The notes under the pieces were generated by a model. That model was given only the letters and a program-made list of their open reading frames with translations, did no database searches and was not told where the DNA came from. Shown piece after piece: positions 1 through 12,800 of a DNA stretch of 64,000 nucleotides. Location of the stretch: the NCBI GenBank assembly GCA_963969395.1, contig OZ017802.1:4466501-4530500 (forward strand), given 5' to 3'. Every line of letters begins with the position of its first letter. Within the stretch, counting starts at the first letter, position 1. The DNA is from Pseudoscleropodium purum. Its lineage: Eukaryota; Streptophyta; Bryopsida; Hypnales; Brachytheciaceae. A program made the position numbers and the translations under genes.

Positions 1-3000
1 AGATTTAGAGGCAATGGGTGGTAAAATTGGAGTAGATATTGCAATGAATGTGTGCACATCAATGAGAAACAATGCTATGTTAAGAAAAACAAGTATATTC
101 AGTGAGATATCTAATAAAACATCAACATGTTTTTTGTAATGTCCAAAATAACATGACAATGCCACGTTGATCAAAGTTTAGGTCTTGACTATAAGTAAGT
201 TTGTAGAAGTTATTTGGGGTTGAGGTAAAATATTGACCAAAGTTGAAAAAACAAAATAAAGGCAACCACATGGTAATTTTTTTGCAAAAAATAAAATAAA
301 AAATGGCACTTGATGTGGTCTTCAAAGAGGATGATGTCATTACACTTTGACACCATCTGAGAAATTAAAATTTTTTTAACATCATCTAAACATCAACTAA
401 GACGTCAAGATGTTTTTCAGATGTTAATTAAGATATTAACTAAAATATCAAGATGTTTCTTGAGACATTAACCAAGACATCAACTAAGACATTCAAATGT
501 TTTTTTAAACATCAACTAAATTAAAGTCATGTTTATAGAAATGTTTATGTCTAAAATTATATTTTTTATACAACTTCAAAGTTTTATATATCCCATATGA
601 TTTGTCATCCCTCCTACCACCCACTTGTATAAATAGCCTTGTTTTATCATGGCAATATATTCACAATAATTGGCTTATCAAGCCAAATATGATATATTGT
701 ATATGACATATATATTATATATAGCATACAATGCATTGTATGTATTGTACAATTCAATTTGTGTGGTGTATTTAATATATTGTATACATTATAATATGTA
801 TGTTGTACAATATATAATCTATTTTATATGGTATGTGTATGTCTAAGTTGACATTGCAAAATGTATAGACATCTAAGTTGATGTCTTAAAAGAAATTTGG
901 ATGTCTAAATTGATGTCTCAAAAAACTGAGACATATTCATCAAGCATGTCCAAAAAGATGTCATTTGTGATGTTTTCATGTCTCCGTAGACATGTTGTAA
1001 TACGTGGTGGATGCTACATGATGTTCAAATAAATTATTCTCATGTCACTATTGACATCCAAAAAATACATGCACGTTACAACAAATGTTGAAATTGACAA
1101 GACCTAAGATCTAAATGTCAACAAAGGCCCAAATGAAAAAATAATTGATGGAACATTGTTTGCCTTGTTGGTGCTGGTGTAGAGGTTGTGGTAGCCACAT
1201 GGCAACGTTTCATGACCTTTAAAGTCCATGTTATTTGTGACGTCCTCCAAATTTTCCTTGAAATTAGACTATATTTTATTATTATTTTCCGTATCTTTTG
1301 GCATGTCCAACTTGACTCATTTTTTAAACATCCATATTAATGTGGCTAACATCCAAATTGACGTACTTACTATATTTTTCTGGCTAATTTCTTATAGTGT
1401 TGGAGGATTAAAATTTTCCAAAAAATCATTCATTGTTTATTTATCTTATTTATATCATATTTTAGAATGAATGCCTAAGAACTTAATTATGACAATTGTG
1501 AAAAGGAATAAGTGAAGCAATACTAAAATGAATTTCAATTAATGGTGAAAGAGAGTTTTGGTAATAAGATTGTAAATGAGAAGGATAAATAAATATTGTA
1601 TGTCTTTAAGTAGATCTATAATGAAATTCTAATGAAATGTTTATCCAAATAGCAAATTTTAACAAAAGTTTTAATCTTTCATTAGGATCTTTCATTGTTT
1701 ATTATTGTAAAAGAATGCATAGTTCCTTAAAACCTTTCTACAATCACTTGACTTCTATTTTGATTTGTTGCTTGTATAGAAAGGCTTTTGGTGTTGAAAA
1801 GTCTTTGAGGAACCTTTCATTGCTTATTACTGTGGAACAATACAAAGGTCCTTGAAAACCTTTTTGCAATCACTTTACTTCTATTTTGGTATATTGTTTA
1901 TGCAATAAGATTTTGGTGTTGAAAAGTTTTAAAACCTTTTATTTTTTAATATTGTAGAACAATACTAAACCTTGAAAACCTTTCTACAATCAATAATCCA
2001 AGATTTTTTTGGAGAATATTCAAACTAGATGTACTCCAATGACTTTAGGACTAAGACTGTACATTTTGTATATAGAGAAATTATTTCTAAAATGATTATT
2101 TTGGAACAACTTTTGTAATTAATTATTAGAAAATAAAGAATCATTAAACTCACTTACATAGAAATTTTTATATATGTATGAGTTTATTTATTTATTTCTA
2201 TTTGAAAAAATATGATTGCAAAGGTTTAAAAATCTTCTATTAAAGTATTTGAAAAATTCCAATGGCTAGGACTTGTATGATAGTTAGGAACTAAATTACA
2301 AATAAGTTGTAAAAATAAATAAGAAGAATTTTTTGTTCTTGGATTTTACATTTTAAAACTACTTTTAGAACTAGTTTTTTGAAAATCTAGATATAGTTTC
2401 AAAGTGTCCAAAATGTTGTTTGCAAAAATTCAAAAGTAGAAGTTATTTAGAAGAGCTTTAAGAAAAAATTATGTACTTAAAAAACCTTCATTTTGCCTTC
2501 TTGATATAGGATAGTCACAAATTGAGATTAACTAGAAAGTCAAACTAGATTTATTTTAAATTGTTTGTAAATCATTTTTTTTAGCTTGACAATTTTTTAT
2601 TGATACATTTTATATTTTATAAATGTTAATTTTTTTATATACTTGGCTAAAATTCCTGGTAACATTGATTAGCACAAAATGACCAAAATTTTGATCAGGA
2701 AGACATCAAAGCTTCCCCTTAATAGTAATTTTTTATAATTTATTTCATATTGTACATATTGTGGTCATTTAAAAAAAATTAGAAAAAAAATTATGAATAT
2801 GAATACACCTTTTAAAAAACAAACCATGTTTTTCTACATGTAAAAATAAATAAACAAATTCTATCCACTAATGTTGTTCAAAGATAGGTAACAACCACAA
2901 AATGTTTGTTAGAGGTTAAATATTCAAATTTGAATCACCACAAGTAAAAGCATTTAAGTACATTCTAAACACAAATAAAGAAAGGCCATGCCAAAGCCCA

Positions 3001-3780
3001 AAGATTGTGCCATATTTAAGTTGTTCCAACAACCACACAAAGTGTATAATTTGCAATACAAAGCAAGGATTTCCACACTTCTAACTACAACAAAGTAATA
3101 AAATTGCATGACAATTTGGCTAGATGAAACCAAGCCATAAGGCAAAACAAAAATAGCCCATACCAAGTGAAGATGGTTACGTAGCCTTCTTTGCCTTTTT
3201 TGCCTTCTTTTCATGTTTGCTTATGAAAGGTTGATAAGCATTCAATGTAACATTCAATACAATAAGTAACAACAAAGCTTTGCGGTCCCCCTACTTTTTA
3301 GAGCCTTTGATTGTCATCCCATTAGAAGATTTTAAGGGCCTTCGGATGTCTGCCAGTTATCACAACCTGCGAACGCAAGGAATAGGTTCGGCGTAGTGGT
3401 TTAACGTGGCCGAGACCCTGCCATGTCATTGACCCAATTTTTTTTTAATTAAATTTTCTTTTGCATTTGGAGACTAATTTTTTTTTTAATTAATTAATTA
3501 ATTTTTTATGAAAAAGAAAATTTTGACAGCGGGCCATTCCCCTCGTTGTGGGGAACAATTGCGGGGGAACATGCCCAAAACAAGCTTTTGGACCCCCCAA
3601 AACTCTTCTAATGTTTGCCACCAACTTGACGTTCTTCAACAAAAATCACATTCCATCTAGAAGCAGGGCACCATCCTTGACTATTGTTAAAAATTTCATT
3701 GAAAATTTCATTTTGTTTGGTTTCCATTTGCTAAAAATTTCAACAAATGTTTCAATCCATATAAAAATTACATCCATATT
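1..3780. other. AT-rich gene-free stretch
   Basis: No coding region is recognisable on either strand. Between about 380 and 960 the sequence repeats short motifs around gacatcaactaa, and near 860-930 the inverted form appears (agttgatgtct), so this part may be an old foldback element. A 125-bp tandem repeat lies at 1693-2000 and is listed separately. Around 3260-3440 there is a short, more GC-balanced island without a recognisable frame. Long poly-T/poly-A runs are common. The short open frames here show no protein family features and look random. Confidence 0.6.
1693..2000. repeat. 125-bp tandem repeat, about 2.5 copies
   Basis: Three successive blocks start with cattgtttattattg (1693), cattgcttattactg (1818) and a third form near 1941, giving a period of about 125 bp. 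Each block continues with aaaacctttctacaatca-like sequence and ends with ttttggtgttgaaaag. The copies are diverged, so the duplication is old. A short open frame over it is not conserved between copies and is not taken as coding. Confidence 0.8.
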
Positions 3781-3786
3781 TTAAAT

Positions 3787-5370
3787 GAGGCTATTTGTTT
3801 TGTTTGTTTGTTACAATGAGATTTTTTAGATTGTGCATTCTACAATTGCATTCTTGGTACCATTGGAAAACTCTTAGCAAGGAAGGGCATATAGACTTTG
3901 TTTTGTAGTGTTTAATAAACGTACGATGTGAAAGTTATTGAATTTTGATATTTTTATGAATTAAAAAACTTTGGAAATTAGTTTTTACTTCTAATTTGGT
4001 TGTGGCAATGGCACATAGCACACTAGTCCATACCTTAAGTTAGGCTATTTATTTTGAATTGTTTTGTTTGTTACACTTAAAGCTCTAAAACCATACATCC
4101 CTTGGTTGTGTACTTGGTATGATCAAAAGGCCTTCACCAAGGAAAGGCGTATAAATTTTTTTATATAAGTTGTTTCATAACATTAGCACTTTTGATGGGA
4201 AAGTTATGGATTTTTGAATTATTTTTGGATCTTGAATTATCCTAAACTATGGATCTTTGAGACCTACATTTCACAATCACATGCTCGGATTCTTTAGAAA
4301 GCCCTTTGCAAAGAGAAGTACACAAAATTTGTTTTGTTGTGTTTGGATATATGGTGTGAAAGTTGTGGATTTAAAGTTATTTTTGGATCTTAAATTATCC
4401 TAAATTATAGATCTTTTGGACTGTGTGTCTCCCAGTCACATTCTTAGTACTATTAGAAATCCCTGTACATAGAAGGATGCACAAACTTTATTTTGTGGCA
4501 TTTTAACATATAGTATGAAAGTTATGAATTGTTGAATTGTTTTTGGATCTTAATTTATCTTAAATTCCAAATCTTTTGTTCATTTCTTTGTCATGTCCTT
4601 TTTTCTTTTTTGCTTGTGCTTTTATTATACTTCACTTTGTAGCTTAGTTCTTTTTTCTTTTTGTTTATAGTTTATTTATTTTTAACTTTTGTAATATGCT
4701 TTCATTATTTTTTATTTTAGTAACCTTGGTAGTGTGTGTGTGTGTATATATATATAAGGAAACGTTATATACACTAGTGTATCCTATACTTTGGCCACAA
4801 TCAAAATAATAGTAAGAGAAATTTTCTAATTTTCTAATTCATAAAAAATTTGAAATTAAATAAAGTTTACACTCATAATCTCAACATAATAAAACAAAGC
4901 TCATGCACCTCTCATTGCCAAGGTCTTTCTAATGGCATAAAAAATGTGCTTGGAAGACATATGGTTCAGGAGATCTTACCATAACAAATAAGCAAACAAA
5001 CAAAACAAACAAATAGCCTAACTTAAGGTATGGATCTTTAGACATGTTAAACAAGCAGTAATGGTACTTTGTTTGTTTTATTGTTTTGTTTTGTTTTTGC
5101 ACTTTCCAAATGGCACTTAGATGTCAAGGTAGTGTTAGGCCTTGAATGAGGTTGCTTGTTTTGTTTTTTTGTAGTGAAATCTTTAGTCCCCTAGTCACAT
5201 CCTTTGTATTGTTGAAAAGCTCTATGAGAAGAGGGGTGCATGGGCTTTGTTATGTGGCATTTGGACTTACGGTGTGAAAGACATTGGCATTTGAAGTTCT
5301 TATGACTTAAAATTATTTTTACTTTCAATTTATTATACTGTAGCAAAATGCACAGGGCATACTAGTTTTT
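3787..5370. repeat. Array of a degenerate dispersed repeat, tandem and inverted units
   Basis: A unit of roughly 160-230 bp recurs. It begins ggctatttgttttgtttg, passes through a gagatct...gtgcattc segment and an aaagaggggtgcata...ctttgtttt segment, and ends with ggtgtgaaagttatgg. Direct units start near 3787, 4045, 4245, 4395 and 5145. One unit is inverted at about 4880-5040. Units near 4223, 4381 and 4541 share the phrase ttttggatctta with a period near 159 bp. Related single copies occur near 41950-42090 and 55390-55560. No coding capacity is evident. A non-autonomous mobile family is likely, but the termini are not clear. Confidence 0.7.
4732..4756. repeat. (GT)n(AT)n microsatellite
   Basis: A pure GT run passes directly into a TA run. 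It lies between two units of the dispersed repeat array. Confidence 0.9.
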
Positions 5371-5389
5371 ATTTATTTTGCATTTGCCG

Positions 5390-6892
5390 AAAGTTGCAAC
5401 GAGTTTTCCATTCAGTTCAAAACAGCATTTCGTTCGTTGCCAATCCCCACCACAAGTGAGGGCAGTTCCGTCGACTTCCCCTTCGTCGCTGTCGTGATTC
5501 CAACGAAAGTTCTACTCCGTCAAGAAATGCACGTCGTTCGTTCCCCTGCGTCGTCCCAATCGAAATGTCGACAACCTCGCGACTGCGTTTCTTGTCGGAT
5601 TGGTCCTTCGTCACGAAGATTTCGACGAGACTTCCCTTCCGTCGAGCCGGCATGTCTCGTTCGTTCGTTCGGTCCTCGTCATCGTCGTCACCGTGGTGTC
5701 GGACACACTGAGCCCTGCCTGTCAACTGTAGTAGAACAGGGATACTGCCGTCTGTTGTGGTGGTGTTGTTGTGTGAGTTGGTGTTGCGTTTTCTGTGCAT
5801 ATGCGGTGCTGCTTCTGCTTGCGTGCATGACGCAACGAGCGGAGAATCGCGGTCCCGATCCGTAGTCTCACGAGAAAGGTTGCAATTAGGCTTATGTCCT
5901 TCCCCGTGGTGCTGATGTCGTTGCGTGTTTTCGACGAAGAAGCTTACTTTAGGTTTGCGAGCCGCGGAAATGAGGAGAGTCGGATGATAAGATGAAGATG
6001 AGGCCATGGTGTTGATGTGCCCGAGGACCGACCGCCGGGAAGGATGGCGATGCAGGTGTCTAGCGGTCGTTTGAGGTGAGGAGAACGAGGGCGAGAGCAC
6101 ATGTGATGTGTAGGGAGGAAAGCAGGTGGTTCGTTTTGCGGTGAAAAGAAACCTTTGTTAATTGCCGTGGCGTTTTTGTTGAGCGTGTGTTGCGGTGTGG
6201 AGAGCGGTGCTTGCGTTTGGTGTGGTGAGGTGTGTGTGTGGCACGATAAGACGTTCTTTGGAATCGTGAGGAGTGATCGTGTTTCTTTTTCGTTCTTAAT
6301 TGGAGGTGAGGTTGTCGGGAAGGGGGAGAGTGTGTGGAAATGTGGAAGAGGAAGGAGCGTCGGCGAGGGGATTTGATTGTGGAGTGAATGAGTTGAGTTA
6401 GGCACATTGTTGGACTGGCTGTTGGCTTGTGGAGTGTTTTCTTTGAGTTTTGGATTCGTGCGGAAGTGAAGAGGGAGGTCGTGTTCTTGGAGTGTGTTTT
6501 GTGCAACCGTAATTTCATTGCGCTCTCTGTTCTTAGTCGGGAGATTTTTGTTGTGCTTGATTTGGCGTGTTTATGAATTATCGCCGTCCAATTCAGGAAG
6601 GTCTTTTTAATCTGCGGCGATAAGAGGCTGACAGTTACGAGCGGCAAGAGCCATATGAATCTTGCTTTTAAGGTTGATCTTATGGCCGATGACTGTTTCT
6701 GGAGTGAGGTAGCGGAGTTTTTGTTGACCAAGTATGAGAGCCAGGTCAACAGCTGTTGTTACTGACGCGGATTAGTTTGTGAATCTGTAGAGGCATGGAC
6801 GATGTAGGCAATTGGGAGATGCGGAGGAGATGAGGCAACAGGAATGGAAAGGACTACGGTTTTCAACAGAGGGACGGGAATCGGTCACATAG
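5390..6892. promoter_or_regulatory. CpG-dense region upstream of the HECT ligase gene
   Basis: Composition changes sharply near 5390 from AT-rich to GC-richer DNA with many CpG dinucleotides (repeated cgtcg and ttcgt motifs), and this continues into the first exon at 6893. The position suggests promoter and 5' leader of the UPL5-like gene. Several long open frames exist on both strands, including a minus-strand frame of 227 codons at 5417-6100. High GC makes chance frames long, and none has a recognisable domain. A minus-strand ATG at 6007 opens a serine-rich, transit-peptide-like start followed by a good splice donor (gtaagc) at 5947, so a divergent minus-strand transcript is possible but unproven. 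Confidence 0.45.
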
Positions 6893-9800
6893 ATGGTGCT
6901 ATCGGGCTTAGCTCTGTCCATTTTGGGGCTTTTTAGGTACATGCGACAAGCGACGTTGGTCCCGTCGTCACGGGTGCATCAGCAGCGGACGGCCTCGTTG
7001 TCATCAGACATGGAGGTCATATCTTTGCGGGAGGATGATCGGGCGCAACGAGCGGCCCTCTTGCAGAACTCTGAGCGGAGTCTCGTTGTGCGGGAGCGGG
7101 AGTTGGCCATGGAGCGGGGGTTAGAAATTCAGGACAGAGAGACGCACTTCATGTCGTCTGCGCGAGCACAGGCACTGGTTCCGCCCATGGGCTTGCGCTC
7201 CACGTCCAGTAAGCGCAAACTGGACGATTATGAAATTGGAATGGCGGAATCCTCCGTGTCCGCAACCTCGCAGGTTGGTGAATCTTCCCCTGCTTAGGCA
7301 CTCTGGATCCGTCTACTATGTCGTGTGAAATGTGTGCATTTTCAGTTATAAAGAGCTGCCGATCTGCTATTTCTCGCCGGCTGGAGTTCTTGCTTTTGTT
7401 CGTTTCTATATTGGTCGCTTAGAGATCTTACAGTCGCTTTCAGTGTTTGATATCCAAACCCCTCGCAAGTCCGTCTCGAGAATCACGCCTCGGATCTACT
7501 GTTGCAGGTGCGGGCGAGGAGGGAGAGCAGGGAAGATGTCTTGGAGGGGAGTGTCGCGGAGTCAAGCGGAAGGGAAAGGTTCGATATGGGGATGTCAGTC
7601 GGTGCACCGGAAGCACAACCTCTTGACGGGGAAAGCCAAATGCGTGAAGAAGAGGGGAACGCTGCCCTTGACGATGACTCGACCTGGGGTGATGAGCAGA
7701 ATTGGAATGGGAGTTCCTTGGAAGCAGTCGGTGAGTCGGGTAAGGAACCTCCTGACAAAGTTGAGGACGGAAGCAGAGGGGAAGAGGGTAGTGCACTTGA
7801 AGAGGTCAGTGTGGACCATGGCAGCAGCATTGAGGTCGTCTTAGATGAGCCTACGATGGTAGTTGATTTCGGGAGCAGTCCGTACGAGTTCGCAGCAGGA
7901 AGTGATCTTTCAAACAGTTCATCAATCGTCGTAGGGTCATTGCCTTCTTCTGGGGCAGATATTTCCTTTGTCGAAGGGACTGAAGTTGAGCCCAGTGAGC
8001 CGGGAACCAATGGAGGGAGGGTTGATGATCTTCCATCATCAGATATAGAGGTGGAAGGAGAAGCAGAAGTTGATGATGAGTTACTCGTGGAAAGAGATAG
8101 TGTGACTGATGTTCAGGAGGAATCGATCAGTGGGGTTCAGGGAGGTTCGGGTACTTCGATAACTAGACCTGGTAATTCTAGTACAAGTAGCAGCAACAGC
8201 ACCTCACCTAGCGGGAACCCAGCTGGGCAGATCCAATGTTCCCCCTCACCCATGGAGGTGATCCCTGCTCGTCTACAATTCTTTGTGCGGACATATGGAC
8301 GTACAATTGTCCTGCACGCTCATGCATCTGATTTGGTGGAGTCTGTTCATCAACAAATCCTTGCGAAGACTGGACTTCCTGTCTCGGAACAAAGACTGAT
8401 TTTCGGGCGGCTTCAGCTGCAACAAGACCAGACGTTGGCGTCTTGCAATATCGACAATGATGCCACACTGACTCTAGTTGCTCGGATGAGGAGTACAGCA
8501 CTTCCTGCTTCGTGGCAACTCATCAATGACCTTGTGGCCACTATTAGGCTCATGTGTGCTGTAGGAGAACAACAACTTGGTTTGAAGCTGATGCATTCAC
8601 AAGATTGTGTGCGGGCAAGTGTGCAAGAGTTTTTGAAAATGGCGGTGAAGTCTGTGCCTGTTTCAGAGCACATGCAGGTAAGGGTTTTTCCTCTTTGATA
8701 GCTATCTTTGTGTCGAGATGGATTCTTGTATGTTATGGGCACAAAGAGATATAGGGTTTTCCTGCAACGACTTGAGGATGGTTTATGCAATACGCTTTGG
8801 CCGAACTTGCACAGTTTATCTTGGCATTGTCTTCTTTATGAATGGACGATGCGCATGTGAAGAAATATTCTTCCGTGAATATCAGATAAATTTAGAGTGG
8901 ACATGACTTTTTCGGATGTGCAAAAGTAGACATGCAGGTGTAGCATTTCTGTGAGGGAGGTTCATATGGTGCTGAAACGGCTTAGGGTCTTGTTAATTGC
9001 AGGTTTTTGAGCTGGCCGGAGCAACATCTGCCTTGGTCATGTTGCTTTTATCCCCCGTGGAGAGTAACAGAGAGTGTGCCGAAGACGCCATCAACATGTT
9101 CCTGGCTTCAAACGACGAGTATCTGCCTGCAAGCATTCACTGTCATTGTGCACCTCTGCTTCTAGATTTCTGCAAGCTTCTAGCCAAAAGTGCTCCTAAC
9201 CATGCTCTGTATGCGTCCTGCCGGCAAGCATTGGCTCGATTACTGGACTCTGTACTGGAAGCGCACGGAAGTCCGTACTTCAACGAGGCTAAAGCGGATA
9301 GCATAGTTGAGGACTTTGCTCCATTTGTGAACGAGCTCTCGTCACGGTTGACGCAGAATCTGCGGTTTACTGCTAAGGCTTATTTGAGCAAGGAAACACC
9401 TGTCAGCTTTTCTTCTTATGTGAAGGAAGCGAAGGACTTTACTGCATTTGTGATACCACTTTGTAAAGCTATGGAGGTTTGCAAGGGGGTCGATGCTTCT
9501 GGATCTGGAACCAGTGCATTGGGGTCTACAGTTGTGCTTACGGAATGCCCAGATCATCGTGATGGTGCGGAAGCTGAGGGACTGTTGTCAGGTGAGATAT
9601 CTTATTACATTCCGGGTGATACTTAGTTCAGGAAGATTAACTGTGTTCTGAGAGGAAGGACCGATACGTAGCTTCCAGTTGGTAGCAGGTATGTTTTCGA
9701 AGGCATGCGTTAGCTTATTTTAATAGATGATCTTTGCTCGAGTTTATCCAGTGTTCATATGGAACTTGGTTTCGAAAGTAGCCCAAGGCGAGAAGGTTGC

Positions 9801-12800
9801 TTGTCTCACTACGCTATTGAAAATTTCGTTGGGTGCACCTCATCCTCACTCTTTTATCGTGCATGAATGTGCAGAGTATGATTATACAAGGAACATAGCA
9901 GCTAGAGTGGGTGCTGAGATTGGATCTCATGGTTGGCTGCGGCAGTTATTTAAGGACCTCCTACACGAGATAGACAGCTGCCTGGAAGCTGTCGGGTTTG
10001 TCGTAGAACGACAAAACGAGTCAGCTGGGCCGGGGGTGACCGCAACTGAGGAGCGTCCCTTTGGATGGGCCCCGTTCCTTGTTGTTCTCAAGGGATTGCA
10101 TGCCATTGCAAAGCTTTATGAGGGGGCGATGGTAGACCTGCTGGATATGCTGCTGGTGCGACGGATCTCGTTGAATATCTTGATCAGGCAATCTCGATGG
10201 CAGGTGATTACTCTGATGAAAACTTGGAATTTAACCCCCAAAATCAATCGCCTAAAATTAAAATTCAACTCAAAACTATTTTTCATTTTTCCAGATAAAC
10301 GCGTTTTTTGTTATATTCAATAATAACGACATAATGTGAAGGTCTTCAGTTGTTAGTTGTTTTTAAGATTTTTCTTTCAGAATATTTTACTTGTCTTTTC
10401 TATTCGCTATTATTTCAAAACCTCCAAAAATTCTCTTAATTGTACTGAAGATATATTTCATAATAAGACGACTGTACTCTTTCCTGCTCTGGTAAGTTGA
10501 CATCGACCCTAAAGACGCCAAGACTAATAGTGTCCTATGAATGACTTTTTAAGATACTGTAGAGGTGGAGAATGCACCTATTCATCCAATAATCTGAATT
10601 TTTGAATTTTTGGTTAACTACTTTGGTGATAGGGCTGCGTTTTTCAAGGGTTTAACCCCTTAACCTTGGAAGGATGCAGCCCTCATGACAAAGGTAGTCA
10701 CCAAAATACCTTGATTATTGGACAGATAGGTGCATTCATATATCAGACCTTTTAGGTCCGCAGCATCCTTACTGGATTAATGACTGAGGTTTGGACAATA
10801 CCTGGATGTGCTATGATGTATGGTTCTTCATATTCTTTGAAGTATGCATTAGAGGAAATGATGTTACACATGATTTTTATAAATTATTCATGCTCTGAAA
10901 ATTTCGGTTTAGACCTTTGGCTAATTAACCTTTAGGAGCATATATCTTTGAAAATTCTCCAAATATTATTTAGTACTTATGATAGTCTAAACTATGAAGT
11001 TATTTATGAGGTATAATTTAAACCCAAGATTTCTTATTACATGTGTTCAAAGTACTAAATCTTTTTGTATATTGTGATCCTTTTAACAAGGAAAGTATGG
11101 ATACCCTAACTTAACTGAACACCCTTTTAATTTTATGTTATGTTTTTTATAGGATACTACACATCTGTAAGAATCCATCAACATTTTATAATCTCATACT
11201 CGGTAGCTTCATTATGCATTCAACAATGTCCATTATTAACTTTCCATAAGTTGAACTATGAACTATGGCTTTGAAGACAATTAAAAGTAGCGTTTGGCAG
11301 TAAGGGGTTAAGTCTTCTTCTTATCTGTTTGGCGTATTGATGAACTGGTTGGTTAAAGAACACTGTTAGTTGTTTTTAGTGACATTTTTCTTTCGTCTTA
11401 TATTCCTCATGGCTGTAGCAGGATGACGATTTCTGGTTATTGGATCATAAGGCATTATTGGATTTTGAGTCAAAGAGAAGATTGGTAATGGCTATGCTCC
11501 CTGAACCTCAAGACGACCATGATGAGCGACAAGAAATCGTGGTGAAGCGAGCACAGCTTTTGACCGAATCTTTTGAGCTACTCGCATATGTTGACCCTGA
11601 AGTCCTACAAGGAGGTATCTCTGTGGAATTTGCCACCGAGGAAGCCACTGGGCCGGGGGTATTACGTGAGTGGTTCTCTATGATATGTCGAGAAATTTTT
11701 AACCCTCAAAACGCCCTTTTCTTGGCCTGTCCAAACGATAGACGACGGTTCTTCCCCAATCCTGGTATGTCAAGGTTTTAACTTTTCTTCTCTTGATAGC
11801 TTTTGATTATCAATCTCTTGAAGTAACTTTGATCATCACATGGGAGATTTCAGGTCGTTGTCTGCTGTTTCAGATCAGTTGTACGTTTTCTGATTTTTAT
11901 ATTCTTGTATTTTGCAGCGTCCGGGGTGAATCCAGGACATCTTACCTACTTCAGATTTTGTGGGCGAGTAATTGCGTTGGCGTTAATGCACCGTGTGCAA
12001 ATGGATGTGGTATTTGCTCTGTCTTTCTTCAAGCAGCTGGCTGGGCTTCCTGTGCTGTGGGATGATGCTAAAGATGCTGACCCATGTCTTTATGAAAGCT
12101 GCAAGAAAATTTTGGAGATGGATGCCGCCTTGATCGACGCCGACGCCTTGGGCCTAACTTTTGTCAGTGAAGTCGAAGAGTTGGGTTCTCACAAATCAAT
12201 GGAGCTTTGCTCGGGTGGAAAAGACATGGTGGTGACTAGTGAGAACCGTAGGCAATTCGTTGAATTGCTGGTCCAACGGCGACTCGTAGCTTCTGTTGCA
12301 GAGCAGGTCAAATCTTTCTCACAAGGCTTTTCTGACTTGCTTGTGAACCGCACTCATCAACAGTTCTTGCGAGCCCTTGAACCTGAAGACCTTGACCTAA
12401 TGCTGTACGGAAAGGACCGGAACATCTGCCTTGAAGATTGGAAGGCCCACACTGAATACCATGACTTTCGTGCCACTGATGACCAGATAGTTTGGTTCTG
12501 GCAGGTGAGAATCTTTCTTGTCCTTGTGAGTGTCGCGATAGGCTTTTCAATTATGGTGGGTTTTTTGAGTGCTTGGTGGGAGGGTTTTTAGGAATGTGCT
12601 CGTTTGTACAAGAATTCCTTCATCTCTGCTTGGTATTTTTGGTTCTGCAGCGAATCTAGCTCATGTGCTTGTGATATTCAGATTTCAGCTTTATTTTTCC
12701 AGTTTTCAGAACTTGTTTCCAATATCCTGTTTGATTAATCGCAGTCTTAGACTCTATTGTGCATTGTTTGGCTTTTTCCTGATATTAGATACATATGATA

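Noticed and set aside
2954..3214. 86-codon minus-strand frame
   Set aside because: No recognisable domain and an unusual Cys/Leu/Tyr-rich composition; probably random.
3370..3430. tRNA- or SINE-like A-box (ggcgtagtggttta)
   Set aside because: No matching B-box (ggttcgaatcc type) at the right distance and no cloverleaf could be drawn.
5437..5865. 142-codon plus-strand frame in the CpG-rich block
   Set aside because: Overlaps a longer minus-strand frame, is Cys/Arg/Ser-rich by composition and has no domain.
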